Of a DNA stretch of 64,000 nucleotides, positions 1-8,985 are shown one piece after another. The notes below the pieces were generated by a model. The model did no database searches. It was given only the letters and a program-made list of their open reading frames with translations, and was not told the origin of the DNA. The stretch's first letter is position 1; the number at the start of each line of letters is the position of its first letter. This stretch comes from Bizionia saleffrena (GTDB taxonomy: Bacteria; Bacteroidota; Bacteroidia; Flavobacteriales; Flavobacteriaceae): the NCBI RefSeq assembly GCF_008086175.1, contig NZ_VSKM01000010.1:62001-126000 (forward strand). Reading direction: 5' to 3'. The position numbers and the translations under genes were made by a program.

Positions 1-277
1 GTTTGGCAATCAAGAACCTGGAAATTCTGAAGACATCGAAACGTTTTGCGAAGTCAATTACGGCGTTACCTTTTTAATCACAGAAAAAGTTGCTGTGAAA
101 GGAAAAAATCAACATCCATTGTATAAATGGCTAACGCAAGAGAGCAGAAACGGCAATAAAAGCTCTTCAGTAAAATGGAATTTCCAAAAGTATTTAGTAG
201 ATCCTAAAGGTGAGTTGTTAGACTACTACTACTCTACAACGAGCCCATTGAGTAAAAAAATAACAAAAAAATTATGA
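1..277 (+). CDS. Glutathione peroxidase, C-terminal part (5' end outside window)
   Basis: The window opens inside a reading frame (codons from base 2) of 91 residues ending at a TGA at 275-277. It begins FGNQEPGNSEDIETFC and continues into VKWNFQKYLVDPKG, which is the typical C-terminal half of thiol-dependent glutathione peroxidases: the FGNQEPG box holding the catalytic Gln, and the WNF(xK)(Y/F)L motif holding the catalytic Trp and Asn. The family reduces peroxides, in bacteria usually with thioredoxin. The peroxidatic Cys lies upstream of the window. The stop overlaps the next start (ATGA), so it is translationally coupled to the TspO gene. Confidence 0.9.
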   Translation, partial: FGNQEPGNSEDIETFCEVNYGVTFLITEKVAVKGKNQHPLYKWLTQESRNGNKSSSVKWNFQKYLVDPKGELLDYYYSTTSPLSKKITKKL

Positions 278-735
278 AACGTTTAAAACTATTTTTCATC
301 TTTTTAATCATTAATTTTTCAGCTTTAGGAATCGGAAGCTGGTTAATGGATAATGGACCGCGGTCCCAATGGTACTTAGGTTTAAACAAAGCGCCTTGGA
401 CGCCGCCGGGCTGGGTTTTCGGTGCGGCCTGGAGTACAATTATGGTGTGCTTTTCAATCTACCTCAGTTATATATTTTATCGTAACAATTCTAAAAAAGT
501 ACAAGTTATATTCGGACTCCAAGTAATTTTAAACGTCATTTGGAATTTTATATTTTTTAATCAACATCTCGTATTGATGGGATTAATAACTATAACAGCG
601 TTAACCGTTGTTATTTTTTACTTCTTTTTTAAGTATAAGACAGCACCCAGAGCTATAACTTACCTCCTATTGCCCTATATGATATGGCTAGTTATCGCAA
701 CGTCATTGAATGCTTATGTTTTAGTCAATAATTAA
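274..735 (+). CDS. tspO: TspO/MBR family protein (tryptophan-rich sensory protein)
   Basis: A 153-residue, five-helix membrane protein of normal TspO length. Family signatures are visible: APWTPPGWVFGAAWS near residues 40-54, LNVIWNFIFFNQH in the middle, and PYMIWLVIATSLNAYV at the C-terminus. TspO proteins bind porphyrins and related tetrapyrroles and take part in oxidative or light stress responses. It overlaps the upstream peroxidase by 4 bases and lies 15 bases before the SRPBCC gene, so these genes probably form one transcript ending with the photolyase. The role in light or oxidative stress is inferred from family and context. Confidence 0.9.
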   Translation: MKRLKLFFIFLIINFSALGIGSWLMDNGPRSQWYLGLNKAPWTPPGWVFGAAWSTIMVCFSIYLSYIFYRNNSKKVQVIFGLQVILNVIWNFIFFNQHLVLMGLITITALTVVIFYFFFKYKTAPRAITYLLLPYMIWLVIATSLNAYVLVNN

Positions 736-750
736 TTTCAGAATTCAAAT

Positions 751-1212
751 ATGAAAATCTACACTTTCCATAAAAAGCAAAAGTTACCGATTACAAAAGA
801 ACAAGCTTGGGACTTTTTGTCAAGTCCGAAGAATTTAAAAACCATAACTCCCGATTATATGGGATTCAATATCTTATCTGGAGCCGACCGCCCAATGTTT
901 GCTGGACAAATTATACAATATATAGTAACGCCAGTTATGGGAATAAAAACGAAATGGGTTACCGAAATTACACACGTAAAAGACGGAGAGTATTTTGTAG
1001 ATGAGCAACGTTATGGCCCCTACGCTTTATGGCATCATAAACACTTTATCAATGTAATTGATGGAGGTGTTGAAATGGAAGATATTATAGATTATAAAGT
1101 ACCGTTTGGTTTTTTAGGGCAGCTAGCGCATCCTTTTTTAGTTAAACCAAAACTTGAAGAAATTTTTGAATACAGAACAGAGAAGCTAGAAGCGCTTTTC
1201 GGAAAATATTAA
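751..1212 (+). CDS. SRPBCC-fold protein (START/polyketide-cyclase-like)
   Basis: A 153-residue soluble protein with the layout of the SRPBCC superfamily: an opening strand (YTFHKKQKLPITKEQAWDFLSSPKNL), a central sheet with the GIKTKWVTEITH strand, and a long C-terminal helix (EEIFEYRTEKLEALF). The ligand cannot be predicted. In flavobacteria such proteins often sit beside photolyase genes, as here (the photolyase begins 53 bases downstream), which suggests a light-induced gene set. No catalytic residues are recognisable. Confidence 0.8.
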   Translation: MKIYTFHKKQKLPITKEQAWDFLSSPKNLKTITPDYMGFNILSGADRPMFAGQIIQYIVTPVMGIKTKWVTEITHVKDGEYFVDEQRYGPYALWHHKHFINVIDGGVEMEDIIDYKVPFGFLGQLAHPFLVKPKLEEIFEYRTEKLEALFGKY

Positions 1213-1265
1213 CAATTTATAATGATCTTAGTTATTACTAAAACTAGTCCTTATTCGTCAAAATA

Positions 1266-2579
1266 ATGCTAACAATGAAGCCGCCTATAAATATTTTTTG
1301 GTTCCGTCGCGATTTACGATTAGATGATAATGTGGGATTTTATGAAGCCTTAAACGGGGATAATCCAGTAGTACCCATCTTTATTTTTGATACTGAAATA
1401 ATAGACCCCCTACCAGAAGACGATGCTAGAATTACGTTTATTTTCGACACATTACAAGCAATGCGTAAAACTTTGCAGAACCACCATAATAGTAGTGTAG
1501 CTATTTTTAAAGGAACTCCAGAACGTGTTTTTAAAGCGCTGATAGAAACTTACACTATCGGTACCGTGTTTACCAATCATGATTACGAACCTTATGCTAA
1601 AGAACGCGATATTGCTATAGAGTCGTTACTAAAAAGTAATGACATTGATTTTAAAACGTACAAAGATCACGTTATTTTCGAGAAGGATGACGTTACAAAA
1701 AGCGATGGTAAACCGTATTTGGTATACACACCTTATATGAAGCGTTGGAAAGAGGCGTTTAAAACACACGATTTAACTATTTATTATACAAATGAGTATC
1801 TAGATAATCTTATAAAAAACGCACGCTTACCAAATCTAAGCTTATCGGATATTGGATTTAAAAAATCTCAGCAAATTATTGCACCCTATACTATTACTCC
1901 AACGCTAATTGAGGCGTATGAAAGCACTCGTAATTTCCCTGGCCTAGATGCTACATCACGATTAGGACCGCATTTACGCTTTGGCACAGCTAGCATTCGT
2001 AAAATATTAAAAAAAGCAATAGCCGAAAACAACGATACCTTTTGGAAAGAATTGATTTGGAGAGAATTTTTTATTCAGATATTATGGCATTTTCCTAAAA
2101 CAACTACAAACGCATTTAAGCCTAAATACGATAGAATTGACTGGCTAAATAACGAAGCCGAATTTAAAAAATGGTGCGATGGAGAAACGGGATACCCACT
2201 TGTAGATGCAGGAATGCGAGAACTTAACACCACTGGATTTATGCATAACCGCGTGCGCATGTTAGTTGGTAGTTTTTTGTGTAAACATTTACTTATCGAT
2301 TGGCGTTGGGGAGAAGCCTATTTTGCCGAAAAACTGCACGATTACGAACTCGCCAGCAACGTTGGCAACTGGCAATGGGCAGCCGGTACTGGCGTCGATG
2401 CTGCTCCATATTTTAGGATTTTCAATCCGACGACACAAATTGAAAAATTTGACAAAGACCATAAATACCTTAAAAAATGGGTGCCAAATTATCAAGAGTT
2501 TAACTACCCAAAACCAATGGTCGACCATAAAGAAGCACGAGAACGTTGCTTAAAAACGTATAAAACCGCTTTAAATTAA
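1266..2579 (+). CDS. phrB: Deoxyribodipyrimidine photolyase / cryptochrome family
   Basis: A 437-residue protein with the N-terminal antenna-binding domain (INIFWFRRDLRL) and a C-terminal FAD-binding domain. Class I CPD photolyase motifs are clear: GPHLRFGTAS, WKELIWREFF, TGYPLVDAGMREL, HNRVRM and GNWQWAAGTGVDAAPYFRIF. These enzymes repair cyclobutane pyrimidine dimers using light; some relatives are photoreceptors. The ATG at 1275 fits the family start better than 1266, which adds three residues; no strong ribosome-binding site decides. It ends a run of same-strand genes (peroxidase, TspO, SRPBCC), consistent with a photo-oxidative stress operon. Confidence 0.92.
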   Translation: MLTMKPPINIFWFRRDLRLDDNVGFYEALNGDNPVVPIFIFDTEIIDPLPEDDARITFIFDTLQAMRKTLQNHHNSSVAIFKGTPERVFKALIETYTIGTVFTNHDYEPYAKERDIAIESLLKSNDIDFKTYKDHVIFEKDDVTKSDGKPYLVYTPYMKRWKEAFKTHDLTIYYTNEYLDNLIKNARLPNLSLSDIGFKKSQQIIAPYTITPTLIEAYESTRNFPGLDATSRLGPHLRFGTASIRKILKKAIAENNDTFWKELIWREFFIQILWHFPKTTTNAFKPKYDRIDWLNNEAEFKKWCDGETGYPLVDAGMRELNTTGFMHNRVRMLVGSFLCKHLLIDWRWGEAYFAEKLHDYELASNVGNWQWAAGTGVDAAPYFRIFNPTTQIEKFDKDHKYLKKWVPNYQEFNYPKPMVDHKEARERCLKTYKTALN

Positions 2580-2681
2580 TGGAAATAAATTCTATAAAAA
2601 TCCTATAAAAAGAGTAGTAGATTTTATTACAATTTACTGCTTTTACATTTCTCTACTAGGATATAACATAGACTTTCAATT

Positions 2682-3335
2682 CTATTTATTATAAAATCGA
2701 GCTATAATCTCTTCGTGACTTTTAATGGTTTTCGTACACCAATCTAATCGTTTTTGTAGTTTTTCATCGTCAGTAAGACCCCACTCTACAGTGGTCTTTT
2801 TCAACTTTGTGGTAACGTGTTGTAAAATAATTGCAGCTGATACCGAAATATTTAAACTTTCAGTAAATCCAGACATCGGAATTTTTAAAAACACATCGGC
2901 TTCATCTAAAACCTCTTGCGACAACCCTTCGGTTTCTCTTCCGAAGAAAAAACAAGATTTTTTTGTCACATCAAAATCGTGAAGTTCACAATCGTCGGTA
3001 TGCGGTGTCGTTGCCACAATTTGGTATCCTTTACTTTTTACATCGGCAATACAGTCTTTAATAGAATGGTAGCGATTTAAATCTACCCATTTCTGTGCTC
3101 CCATCGCGATTTCTCTATCAATACGCTTAGAGTTTATTTCCTCAACTATATTCACTTCTTGAATACCAAACACATCGCAACTTCTAATTACGGCGCTGGT
3201 GTTATGTAATTGATAAACATCTTCGGTGGCGACTGTGAAATGTTTCGTCCGCTTGTTGATAACGTAGTTAAAACGCTCCAACCGGTGGGGGGTTAAATAA
3301 CTTTCTAAATGTTGTAATAATGCTCTATCAATCAT
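2682..3335 (-). CDS. trmH: TrmH-family tRNA (guanosine-2'-O)-methyltransferase
   Basis: A SpoU/TrmH-type methyltransferase of 217 residues when the ATG at 3335 is used (MIDRALLQHLESYL); an upstream ATG at 3371 would add a 12-residue tail rich in aromatic residues and is less likely. SpoU motifs are present: NTSAVIRSCDVFGIQEV (motif 1, Asn and Arg), FFFGRETEGLSQE (motif 2) and IPMSGFTESLNISVSAAI (motif 3), which form the knotted SAM-binding site. By family it probably methylates the ribose of G18 in tRNA; the exact target is inferred. Confidence 0.87.
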   Translation of the reverse strand: MIDRALLQHLESYLTPHRLERFNYVINKRTKHFTVATEDVYQLHNTSAVIRSCDVFGIQEVNIVEEINSKRIDREIAMGAQKWVDLNRYHSIKDCIADVKSKGYQIVATTPHTDDCELHDFDVTKKSCFFFGRETEGLSQEVLDEADVFLKIPMSGFTESLNISVSAAIILQHVTTKLKKTTVEWGLTDDEKLQKRLDWCTKTIKSHEEIIARFYNK

Positions 3336-3400
3336 AAAATAAAAATAAATAAACTGATGGTATGGCGGCATCAGGTTTTAACGTCGTTAAAAATAAGTGT

Positions 3401-4222
3401 TTAATTATTGGCACCTATATTGCCTTGCACCACTATTACATTTAATTGGCTGTCGCTTAAATGCACATTAATATATCCGTTTACCGTAAGCACATCATCA
3501 TATAAAAATGGCGCGCCGTCGTTTAAAGCAGAAACGTTGGTTTTACTAATGCCAGTCGTTCCGTTTACAGTATTAAAGGTAAAAATAATTGGCCCAGTCG
3601 TAGCAGCATCATTACTATGAATATGAGCCGGATGAATCCCTCCGGACGGCGTTCCGTTTAATGAAATAACCGCTAAAGCTTCACCATTTAAGCGCTTTGT
3701 AAAAGTAATATTACCCGAAGCACCCAAAACATCTTTCTCAAGTAAATCGTAAGTAATACTAGTTGTTGTTAAATCGTTTTGCCCAATATCACCCTGAACT
3801 AATAGACCATCAGATTCAAAATTACTAAATTGTACATTCACGTAGCCATCAAAATCTATGAGGTCCTCATAAGTGTAAGCGCTGGTTGTTGTACTACTTA
3901 TTCCTGTTTCGTTATTAATAGCTTCTAACTCTAAAGCAACCGCACCTGTTTCGGCTGCAGTATTAAGTCGTAATTGTGCAGGGTGGTCGGCAGCATTTAA
4001 ATCTCCCGAAAGTTCGATATATAATGTGGTTGTATTATTAGAATTTTTAATGACAGTAATAAACCCTTGAATAGCTAAATCTGATGCCGCACCTAAATCG
4101 TAGGTTGTACTTGCCAATTGTGTCACAATATCTTCAGGAATTGGTGCATCATCATCGTTTCCACAGGCAACAAATAATAAAAGGGGGCACATAAAGAGTA
4201 GGTTTAATAGCGATTTTCTCAT
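3401..4222 (-). CDS. CHRD-domain lipoprotein
   Basis: A 273-residue protein with a lipoprotein leader (LLLFVACGNDDDAP; lipid on Cys20), acidic after the Cys. Two repeated beta-rich units follow, each ending in a box like DGYVNVQFSNFESDGLLVQG or NGYINVHLSDSQLNVIVVQG, and the second contains GTPSGGIHPAHIHS, as in CHRD domains (first described in chordin). It is expected on the outer membrane. Function is unknown. It stands alone, 65 bases downstream of the methyltransferase gene. Confidence 0.82.
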   Translation of the reverse strand: MRKSLLNLLFMCPLLLFVACGNDDDAPIPEDIVTQLASTTYDLGAASDLAIQGFITVIKNSNNTTTLYIELSGDLNAADHPAQLRLNTAAETGAVALELEAINNETGISSTTTSAYTYEDLIDFDGYVNVQFSNFESDGLLVQGDIGQNDLTTTSITYDLLEKDVLGASGNITFTKRLNGEALAVISLNGTPSGGIHPAHIHSNDAATTGPIIFTFNTVNGTTGISKTNVSALNDGAPFLYDDVLTVNGYINVHLSDSQLNVIVVQGNIGANN

Positions 4223-4335
4223 AGTCTTTTTATATTTTTTCAGAGTACTAAATTAAACAATGTTTTTGTATTGTTCAATTCCTTTTAAACAGAATAAAAA
4301 TTAATATATCTTTAAACATTATTAAATAAATTAAT

Positions 4336-5019
4336 ATGAAACACATCGTCGTATTGACTGGCGCTGGTATTAGTGCCGAAAGCGGACTTAAAACGTTTAG
4401 AGATGCTAATGGATTATGGGAAGGCCAAGATGTGATGGCCGTCGCATCGCCTGAAGGTTTTGAAGCAAACCCTGCTTTAGTTTTAGAGTTCTACAATCAG
4501 CGCCGAAGACAATTATTGGAGGTACAACCGAACGTAGCACATTTTGATTTGTCTGAATTAGAAGCCGATTACAAAGTGACCATTATTACTCAAAATGTAG
4601 ATGATTTACACGAACGTGCCGGAAGCACAAATGTGATTCATTTACACGGTGAATTACTAAAAGCACGATCCATCAATAATGAAAACGACATAGTATCGTG
4701 GACAACCGATTTAAATAGCGGTGATTATAATGACGCGGGCGAACAACTCCGACCGCATATCGTCTGGTTTGGAGAAGCAGTCCCAATGATCGATACCGCA
4801 ATGACCATTTGTAATTCGGCAACAAATTTAATAATAGTAGGAACCTCGATGCAAGTCTATCCTGCGGCAAGTTTAAGGCATTACATCCCCGACGGTACAC
4901 CCGTTTATTTTATAGATCCTAATCCGAATATTCAAAACTCTAAGCACCTCACCGTAATTGCTAAAGCAGCGACTCTAGGTGTAAAAGAGGCTATTGAAAT
5001 GATTAAAACAATGCCATAA
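4336..5019 (+). CDS. cobB: Sirtuin-family NAD-dependent deacylase (class III type, no zinc cysteines)
   Basis: A 227-residue sirtuin. GAGISAESGLKTFR (residues 9-22), TQNVDDLHERAG (85-96) and the catalytic His104 in HLHGEL are intact. Y53-x-x-R56 in FYNQRRR matches the Tyr/Arg pair that reads acidic acyl groups in SIRT5/CobB-type enzymes, so desuccinylase activity is plausible. The four zinc-binding cysteines expected after HGEL are absent: the segment runs ARSINNENDIVSW and rejoins the family at QLRPHIVWFGE. It uses the NAD chemistry of the family; substrates are unknown. A hairpin terminator follows. Confidence 0.88.
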   Translation: MKHIVVLTGAGISAESGLKTFRDANGLWEGQDVMAVASPEGFEANPALVLEFYNQRRRQLLEVQPNVAHFDLSELEADYKVTIITQNVDDLHERAGSTNVIHLHGELLKARSINNENDIVSWTTDLNSGDYNDAGEQLRPHIVWFGEAVPMIDTAMTICNSATNLIIVGTSMQVYPAASLRHYIPDGTPVYFIDPNPNIQNSKHLTVIAKAATLGVKEAIEMIKTMP

Positions 5020-5027
5020 CAGTCAAC

Positions 5028-5063
5028 AAAAAAGGGACGAAGTTCGCACAGCGCCCCTTTTAT
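5028..5063 (+). terminator. Hairpin terminator after sirtuin gene
   Basis: An A-run plus GGGACG pairs imperfectly with CGCCCC followed by a T-run. It lies 10-45 bases after the sirtuin stop and would also read as a terminator on the opposite strand for the ABC-F gene. Confidence 0.6.
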
Positions 5064-5111
5064 ATATAGTAATTGAATGGTATTGGAATTTCTGAAATAA
5101 AGGTCGGTACA

Positions 5112-6749
5112 TTAGATTTTTAAATCCATATCCTTAATACTTTTTATTCTATTGCGCTCTAAAAAGGCATCAATCGTTTCGAAATGTTCAATGACACGTT
5201 GGTCTTTAAATTCAAATACTTTTTGAGAGAGACCTTGTAGAAAATCGCGATCGTGAGAAACTAAAATTAGAGTGCCATCAAAAGATTTCAAAGCCTCTTT
5301 TAAAACATCTTTAGATTTTAAATCTAAGTGATTTGTGGGTTCATCCAATATTAAAACGTTTACAGGCTCCAATAATAATTTAACCATCGCCAAACGTGTC
5401 TTTTCTCCTCCAGAAAGCACACTTACTTTTTTATCAATCTCCTCGCCTTTAAACATAAAACGCCCCAAAATATTTTTCACTTGCGTACGCATATCACCTT
5501 TAGCAACCGAATCTACCGTTTGAAAAATTGTTAATTCCGGATCTAAAAGGGTCGCTTGGTTTTGTGCAAAATAGCCCACTTTTACATTGTGTCCAATAGT
5601 ACACGTACCATTAAAATCGATGTCACCTAAAATAGATTTAATCATTGTCGATTTACCTTCACCATTCCGTCCTACAAACGACACCTTCTCGCCACGAGCG
5701 ATAGAAAAACTAGCCGCATTAAAAATAATTTTATCTCCGTATTTTTTTGATAATTCTTCGACTATTATCGGGTAATCTCCAGAGCGTTGCGCTGGTGGAA
5801 AGGTTAATTTCAATGCCGAATTATCAATTTCATCAACCTCAATAATTTCTAACTTCTCGAGCATACGTTCTCGCGAAGTTACTTGATTGGTTTTAGAATA
5901 AGTGCCTTTAAAACGATCTATAAACACCCTATTATCGGCAATAAATTTTTGCTGTTCTTGGTACGCTTTTACTTGATGCGCTCTACGGTCCTCGCGTAAT
6001 TGCAAGTAATGCGAATAATTCGCTTTATAATCGAGAATACGTCCCATTGTTACCTCGATTGTGCGGTTGGTAATAGAATCAATAAACGCGCGATCGTGAG
6101 AAATAACCATTACAGCATTTGCTTTATTGACTAAGAAATCTTCAAGCCAAAGTACCGATTCTATATCGATGTGGTTGGTAGGCTCATCTAGTAAAATTAA
6201 ATCTGGTTTTTGTAATAAAATTTTAGCCAGTTCAATACGCATACGCCACCCACCACTTAATGTGCTGGTTTGTAGTTTAAAATCGGCTTGCTTAAAACCT
6301 AATCCTTTTAACGCCTTTTCTACTTCAGAATCGTAATTTATATCTTCTAATGCATAATATTTCTCACCTAAGTCGGCAACCTTTTCAATAATCGACATAT
6401 AGGCGTCACTCTCGTAATCGGTTCGCGTTTCGAGTGCTTTATTTAAAGCATCCATTTCAACGCCCATATCCAAGATATGTTTAAATGCTTTTGCTGCTTC
6501 TTCAAAAACAGTGCAATCATCTTCAGTTAATAAATGCTGTGGTAAATAAGCGATTACCGTCTCCTTAGGGCATCCTACTTTACCTCTAGTCGCTGCTTGT
6601 TCACCCGCAATAATTTTCATCATTGTCGACTTTCCTGCGCCATTTTTCCCCATTAAAGCAATCTTGTCATTTTCATTAATGACAAAATTCACATCTTTAA
6701 ACAACGTTGTTCCGCTAAACTCAACGGCTATATTATCTACTGTAATCAT
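5112..6749 (-). CDS. ABC-F family ATPase (ribosome-associated type)
   Basis: A 545-residue soluble protein with two ABC ATPase domains and no membrane segment. The first Walker A is GKNGAGKST (residues 34-42), with LSGGWRMRIELAKILL and LLDEPTNHID; the second is GRNGEGKST, with LSGGEKTRLAM and LILDEPTNHLD. The domains are joined by a charged helical linker (YLQLREDRRAHQVKAYQEQQKF) typical of ABC-F proteins, which bind the ribosomal E site. It is a housekeeping-type translation factor; nothing indicates antibiotic resistance. Divergent from the MarC gene at 6919. Confidence 0.9.
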   Translation of the reverse strand: MITVDNIAVEFSGTTLFKDVNFVINENDKIALMGKNGAGKSTMMKIIAGEQAATRGKVGCPKETVIAYLPQHLLTEDDCTVFEEAAKAFKHILDMGVEMDALNKALETRTDYESDAYMSIIEKVADLGEKYYALEDINYDSEVEKALKGLGFKQADFKLQTSTLSGGWRMRIELAKILLQKPDLILLDEPTNHIDIESVLWLEDFLVNKANAVMVISHDRAFIDSITNRTIEVTMGRILDYKANYSHYLQLREDRRAHQVKAYQEQQKFIADNRVFIDRFKGTYSKTNQVTSRERMLEKLEIIEVDEIDNSALKLTFPPAQRSGDYPIIVEELSKKYGDKIIFNAASFSIARGEKVSFVGRNGEGKSTMIKSILGDIDFNGTCTIGHNVKVGYFAQNQATLLDPELTIFQTVDSVAKGDMRTQVKNILGRFMFKGEEIDKKVSVLSGGEKTRLAMVKLLLEPVNVLILDEPTNHLDLKSKDVLKEALKSFDGTLILVSHDRDFLQGLSQKVFEFKDQRVIEHFETIDAFLERNRIKSIKDMDLKI

Positions 6750-6918
6750 ATTCTTATTTTAAGATGGCGAAATTAATAAATTGACAGTACTAAATCCTTT
6801 ATCTCACAGTAGATTTTTATATTAATCCAATAATTATGTTCTCATAACCTTCTTTTTTTATTAATTTCGCGCATTAAAATTATAACGCATTAATTATAAA
6901 CTGATTATCATTGCATAT

Positions 6919-7551
6919 ATGAACGATATTTTATCCTTTGCCTTATTGTCATTCACCTCCTTTTTTACGTTAATCAATCCCCTAGGAACGATGACTATTT
7001 TTATGACAATGACGCGAGATCTCGAAAGTGCCGACCGAACTCGAATAGCAAAAAAAGCATCGATCGTGGCGTTTATATCTATCGTTATTTTTGCCTTTTC
7101 GGGGCAATTACTCTTTAAATTCTTCGGAATTTCTGTAGATAGTTTTAGAGTGGTAGGGGGTGTGATTTTCTTTTTAATGGGAATGGATATGCTGCAAGCA
7201 CGACTGGGAAAAGTAAAAGTAAATCCGGCGGAAGTAAAAAGTTATGTTAGCGATATTTCGGTAACCCCATTAGCAATTCCTATGATTTGCGGACCTGGGG
7301 CACTAACAAACGCTATTGTTATGATGGAAGACGCCAATTCAATCGAATTAAAAGTCGTCTTAATTTTATCGATTGTTGTCGTAATGTTATTAACTTTTGT
7401 TATTCTTTATAGTTCGTCAAAAATCATTAAAATATTGGGTGAAACAGGGAATAATGTAATGATGCGTTTAATGGGTTTAATTGTAATGGTTATTGCTGTT
7501 GAATTCTTCTTTGCAGGATTAAAACCTATTATTGCCGATATGATGAACTAA
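6919..7551 (+). CDS. MarC-family integral membrane protein (copy 1)
   Basis: A 210-residue membrane protein with about six hydrophobic segments. MarC family signatures are FFTLINPLGTMTIFMTMT near the start, GGVIFFLMGMDMLQ in the middle and TPLAIPMICGPGALTNAIVM. The function of the family is unknown; the name comes from an old, unsupported link to multiple antibiotic resistance. A second MarC gene lies at 14944-15576 and differs considerably, so the two are older paralogues rather than a recent duplication. Confidence 0.87.
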   Translation: MNDILSFALLSFTSFFTLINPLGTMTIFMTMTRDLESADRTRIAKKASIVAFISIVIFAFSGQLLFKFFGISVDSFRVVGGVIFFLMGMDMLQARLGKVKVNPAEVKSYVSDISVTPLAIPMICGPGALTNAIVMMEDANSIELKVVLILSIVVVMLLTFVILYSSSKIIKILGETGNNVMMRLMGLIVMVIAVEFFFAGLKPIIADMMN

Positions 7552-7563
7552 AAGAGACCGTCA

Positions 7564-8190
7564 CTAAATAACGTAGAAATAAATCATAAAAAAGTGAAAC
7601 AAGGCACCGCCAATAACAAATAGGTGCCAAATCACGTGATTGTACGGTATTTTTTCGACGCTATAAAACACAATCCCAAAAGTATAGGCTGCACCACCGG
7701 CAGCGAGTAAAAGCAATCCGTTAGTAGGCATTAATTCTGCTAACCGCGTATAATCGAACACAATAAGCCAACCCATTATTAAGTATAAAAGTGTAGAAAA
7801 GACTTCGAATCGTCCCGTATAAAACAGTTTTAAAAACACGCCAAAAAAAGCAATGCCCCAAACGGCATAAAACAGCGGCCACCCCAAACTATCGGATAGC
7901 GTAATAAGTACAACTGGCGTATACGTTCCAGCAATGAGTATATAAATACTGATGTGATCGAGAATTCTAAAATAATGCTTTCTCGATTCTTTCTTTTCGT
8001 AATGGTAAAATGCCGAAGCACTAAACAGCACAATAATCGAGCAGCCATAAAGAACGACACTAAACAAACTCCAATCGGTTTTATTGGTGTCTTTAAAAAT
8101 TAAAAACACGAGTCCTAAAACACCCAAAACGGCTGTTATGGCGTGCGATAGTGTGTTAAGTTTCTCTTCGAAAGGGGTTTGAATACGCAT
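7564..8190 (-). CDS. Hemolysin III / PAQR-family membrane protein
   Basis: A 208-residue, seven-helix membrane protein. PAQR signatures are present: FYHYEKKESRKHYFRILDHI followed by SIYILIAGTYTPV, and a C-terminal HVIWHLFVIGGALFHFF holding the His pair that coordinates a metal in the family. Members are hydrolase-like membrane proteins affecting lipid homeostasis; 'hemolysin III' is a historical name. It lies 10 bases downstream of the DUF4294 gene on the same strand, so the two are probably co-transcribed. Confidence 0.87.
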   Translation of the reverse strand: MRIQTPFEEKLNTLSHAITAVLGVLGLVFLIFKDTNKTDWSLFSVVLYGCSIIVLFSASAFYHYEKKESRKHYFRILDHISIYILIAGTYTPVVLITLSDSLGWPLFYAVWGIAFFGVFLKLFYTGRFEVFSTLLYLIMGWLIVFDYTRLAELMPTNGLLLLAAGGAAYTFGIVFYSVEKIPYNHVIWHLFVIGGALFHFFMIYFYVI

Positions 8191-8200
8191 TAATTAGTTT

Positions 8201-8875
8201 CTATTTTAACCATTTATTAGATAATTCATAAAAATCGAATTGGATAGCGGGCTCTTGACGTTCTAAACTCCCACTCTGGAAACTACGTTCCAAAATATCT
8301 TCTATATAATAATCCTCCTTAACATTAACGGGGTCGAACTCTTCTTTGAGTGAAATACTAAACAAACTCGCCGTTGTATTAAACCAAAAGGCGCGCCAGC
8401 CATTACGGAGTTCTTTAATGAGATCGAAGGTGGTGTTGCCCGTTTGACGGTGAACTAGTTTTACTAAAATCTGACCTTCAGTTCGGGTTAATTTTTTTAA
8501 TTCTTCAGAGAACTCACTTTCAATATACTTATGTATTCTTCGGGCATAAACGCGTTTGTCGCGTTTCGACTCTAAAGAATTTAAGCGTTCACTCAACGAT
8601 TCTAAACGATTTGCAGCTAGTGTTGCATAAGGGTAAACCTTTAATGTTTTTCGGCGTAATATTACATACTTTCTACGCTCTAATGAGGAACCAAAATGCA
8701 ATTGGTGTAAAAGCATTACTTCATTTAAATTAATAGCATTTACAGGTATAGAATCGCCATCAATTAACGTGTACTCTAATACAATAGAATCATTTTCTAC
8801 GGGTACTATCTGCGCATATAAATATAGCGGTGAATACAGTAAAAAAAATAGTAATAGAAATAACATGTTTTTCAT
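8201..8875 (-). CDS. DUF4294-type secreted protein
   Basis: A 224-residue protein with a hydrophobic leader (NMLFLLLFFLLYSPLYLYAQ). The mature part has a basic helical region (RRKYVILRRKTLKVYPYATLAANRLESLSERLNSL) and the segment TEGQILVKLVHRQTGNTTFDLIKELRNGWRAFWFNTTASL, characteristic of DUF4294 proteins of Bacteroidota. Function is unknown. It precedes the PAQR gene with a 10-base gap. Confidence 0.8.
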   Translation of the reverse strand: MKNMLFLLLFFLLYSPLYLYAQIVPVENDSIVLEYTLIDGDSIPVNAINLNEVMLLHQLHFGSSLERRKYVILRRKTLKVYPYATLAANRLESLSERLNSLESKRDKRVYARRIHKYIESEFSEELKKLTRTEGQILVKLVHRQTGNTTFDLIKELRNGWRAFWFNTTASLFSISLKEEFDPVNVKEDYYIEDILERSFQSGSLERQEPAIQFDFYELSNKWLK

Positions 8876-8985
8876 ATAACACCAAACGCTAAAATCGTTC
8901 CAAACTTTTAATTATTATGTTACAAAATTACTAATTAATAGTCAGTATAATTGTTTATTGCTACTTTAGTGCAAAATTAAAAATA

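Noticed and set aside
4336-5019. SIR2 anti-phage effector
   Set aside because: It is a compact stand-alone deacylase with catalytic residues of the CobB/SIRT5 class and no defence partner.
6919-7551. MarC as antibiotic resistance gene
   Set aside because: The name is historical; there is no evidence that the family confers resistance.
7564-8190. Hemolysin III as a toxin
   Set aside because: The sequence is a PAQR membrane protein; the toxin name is a legacy label.
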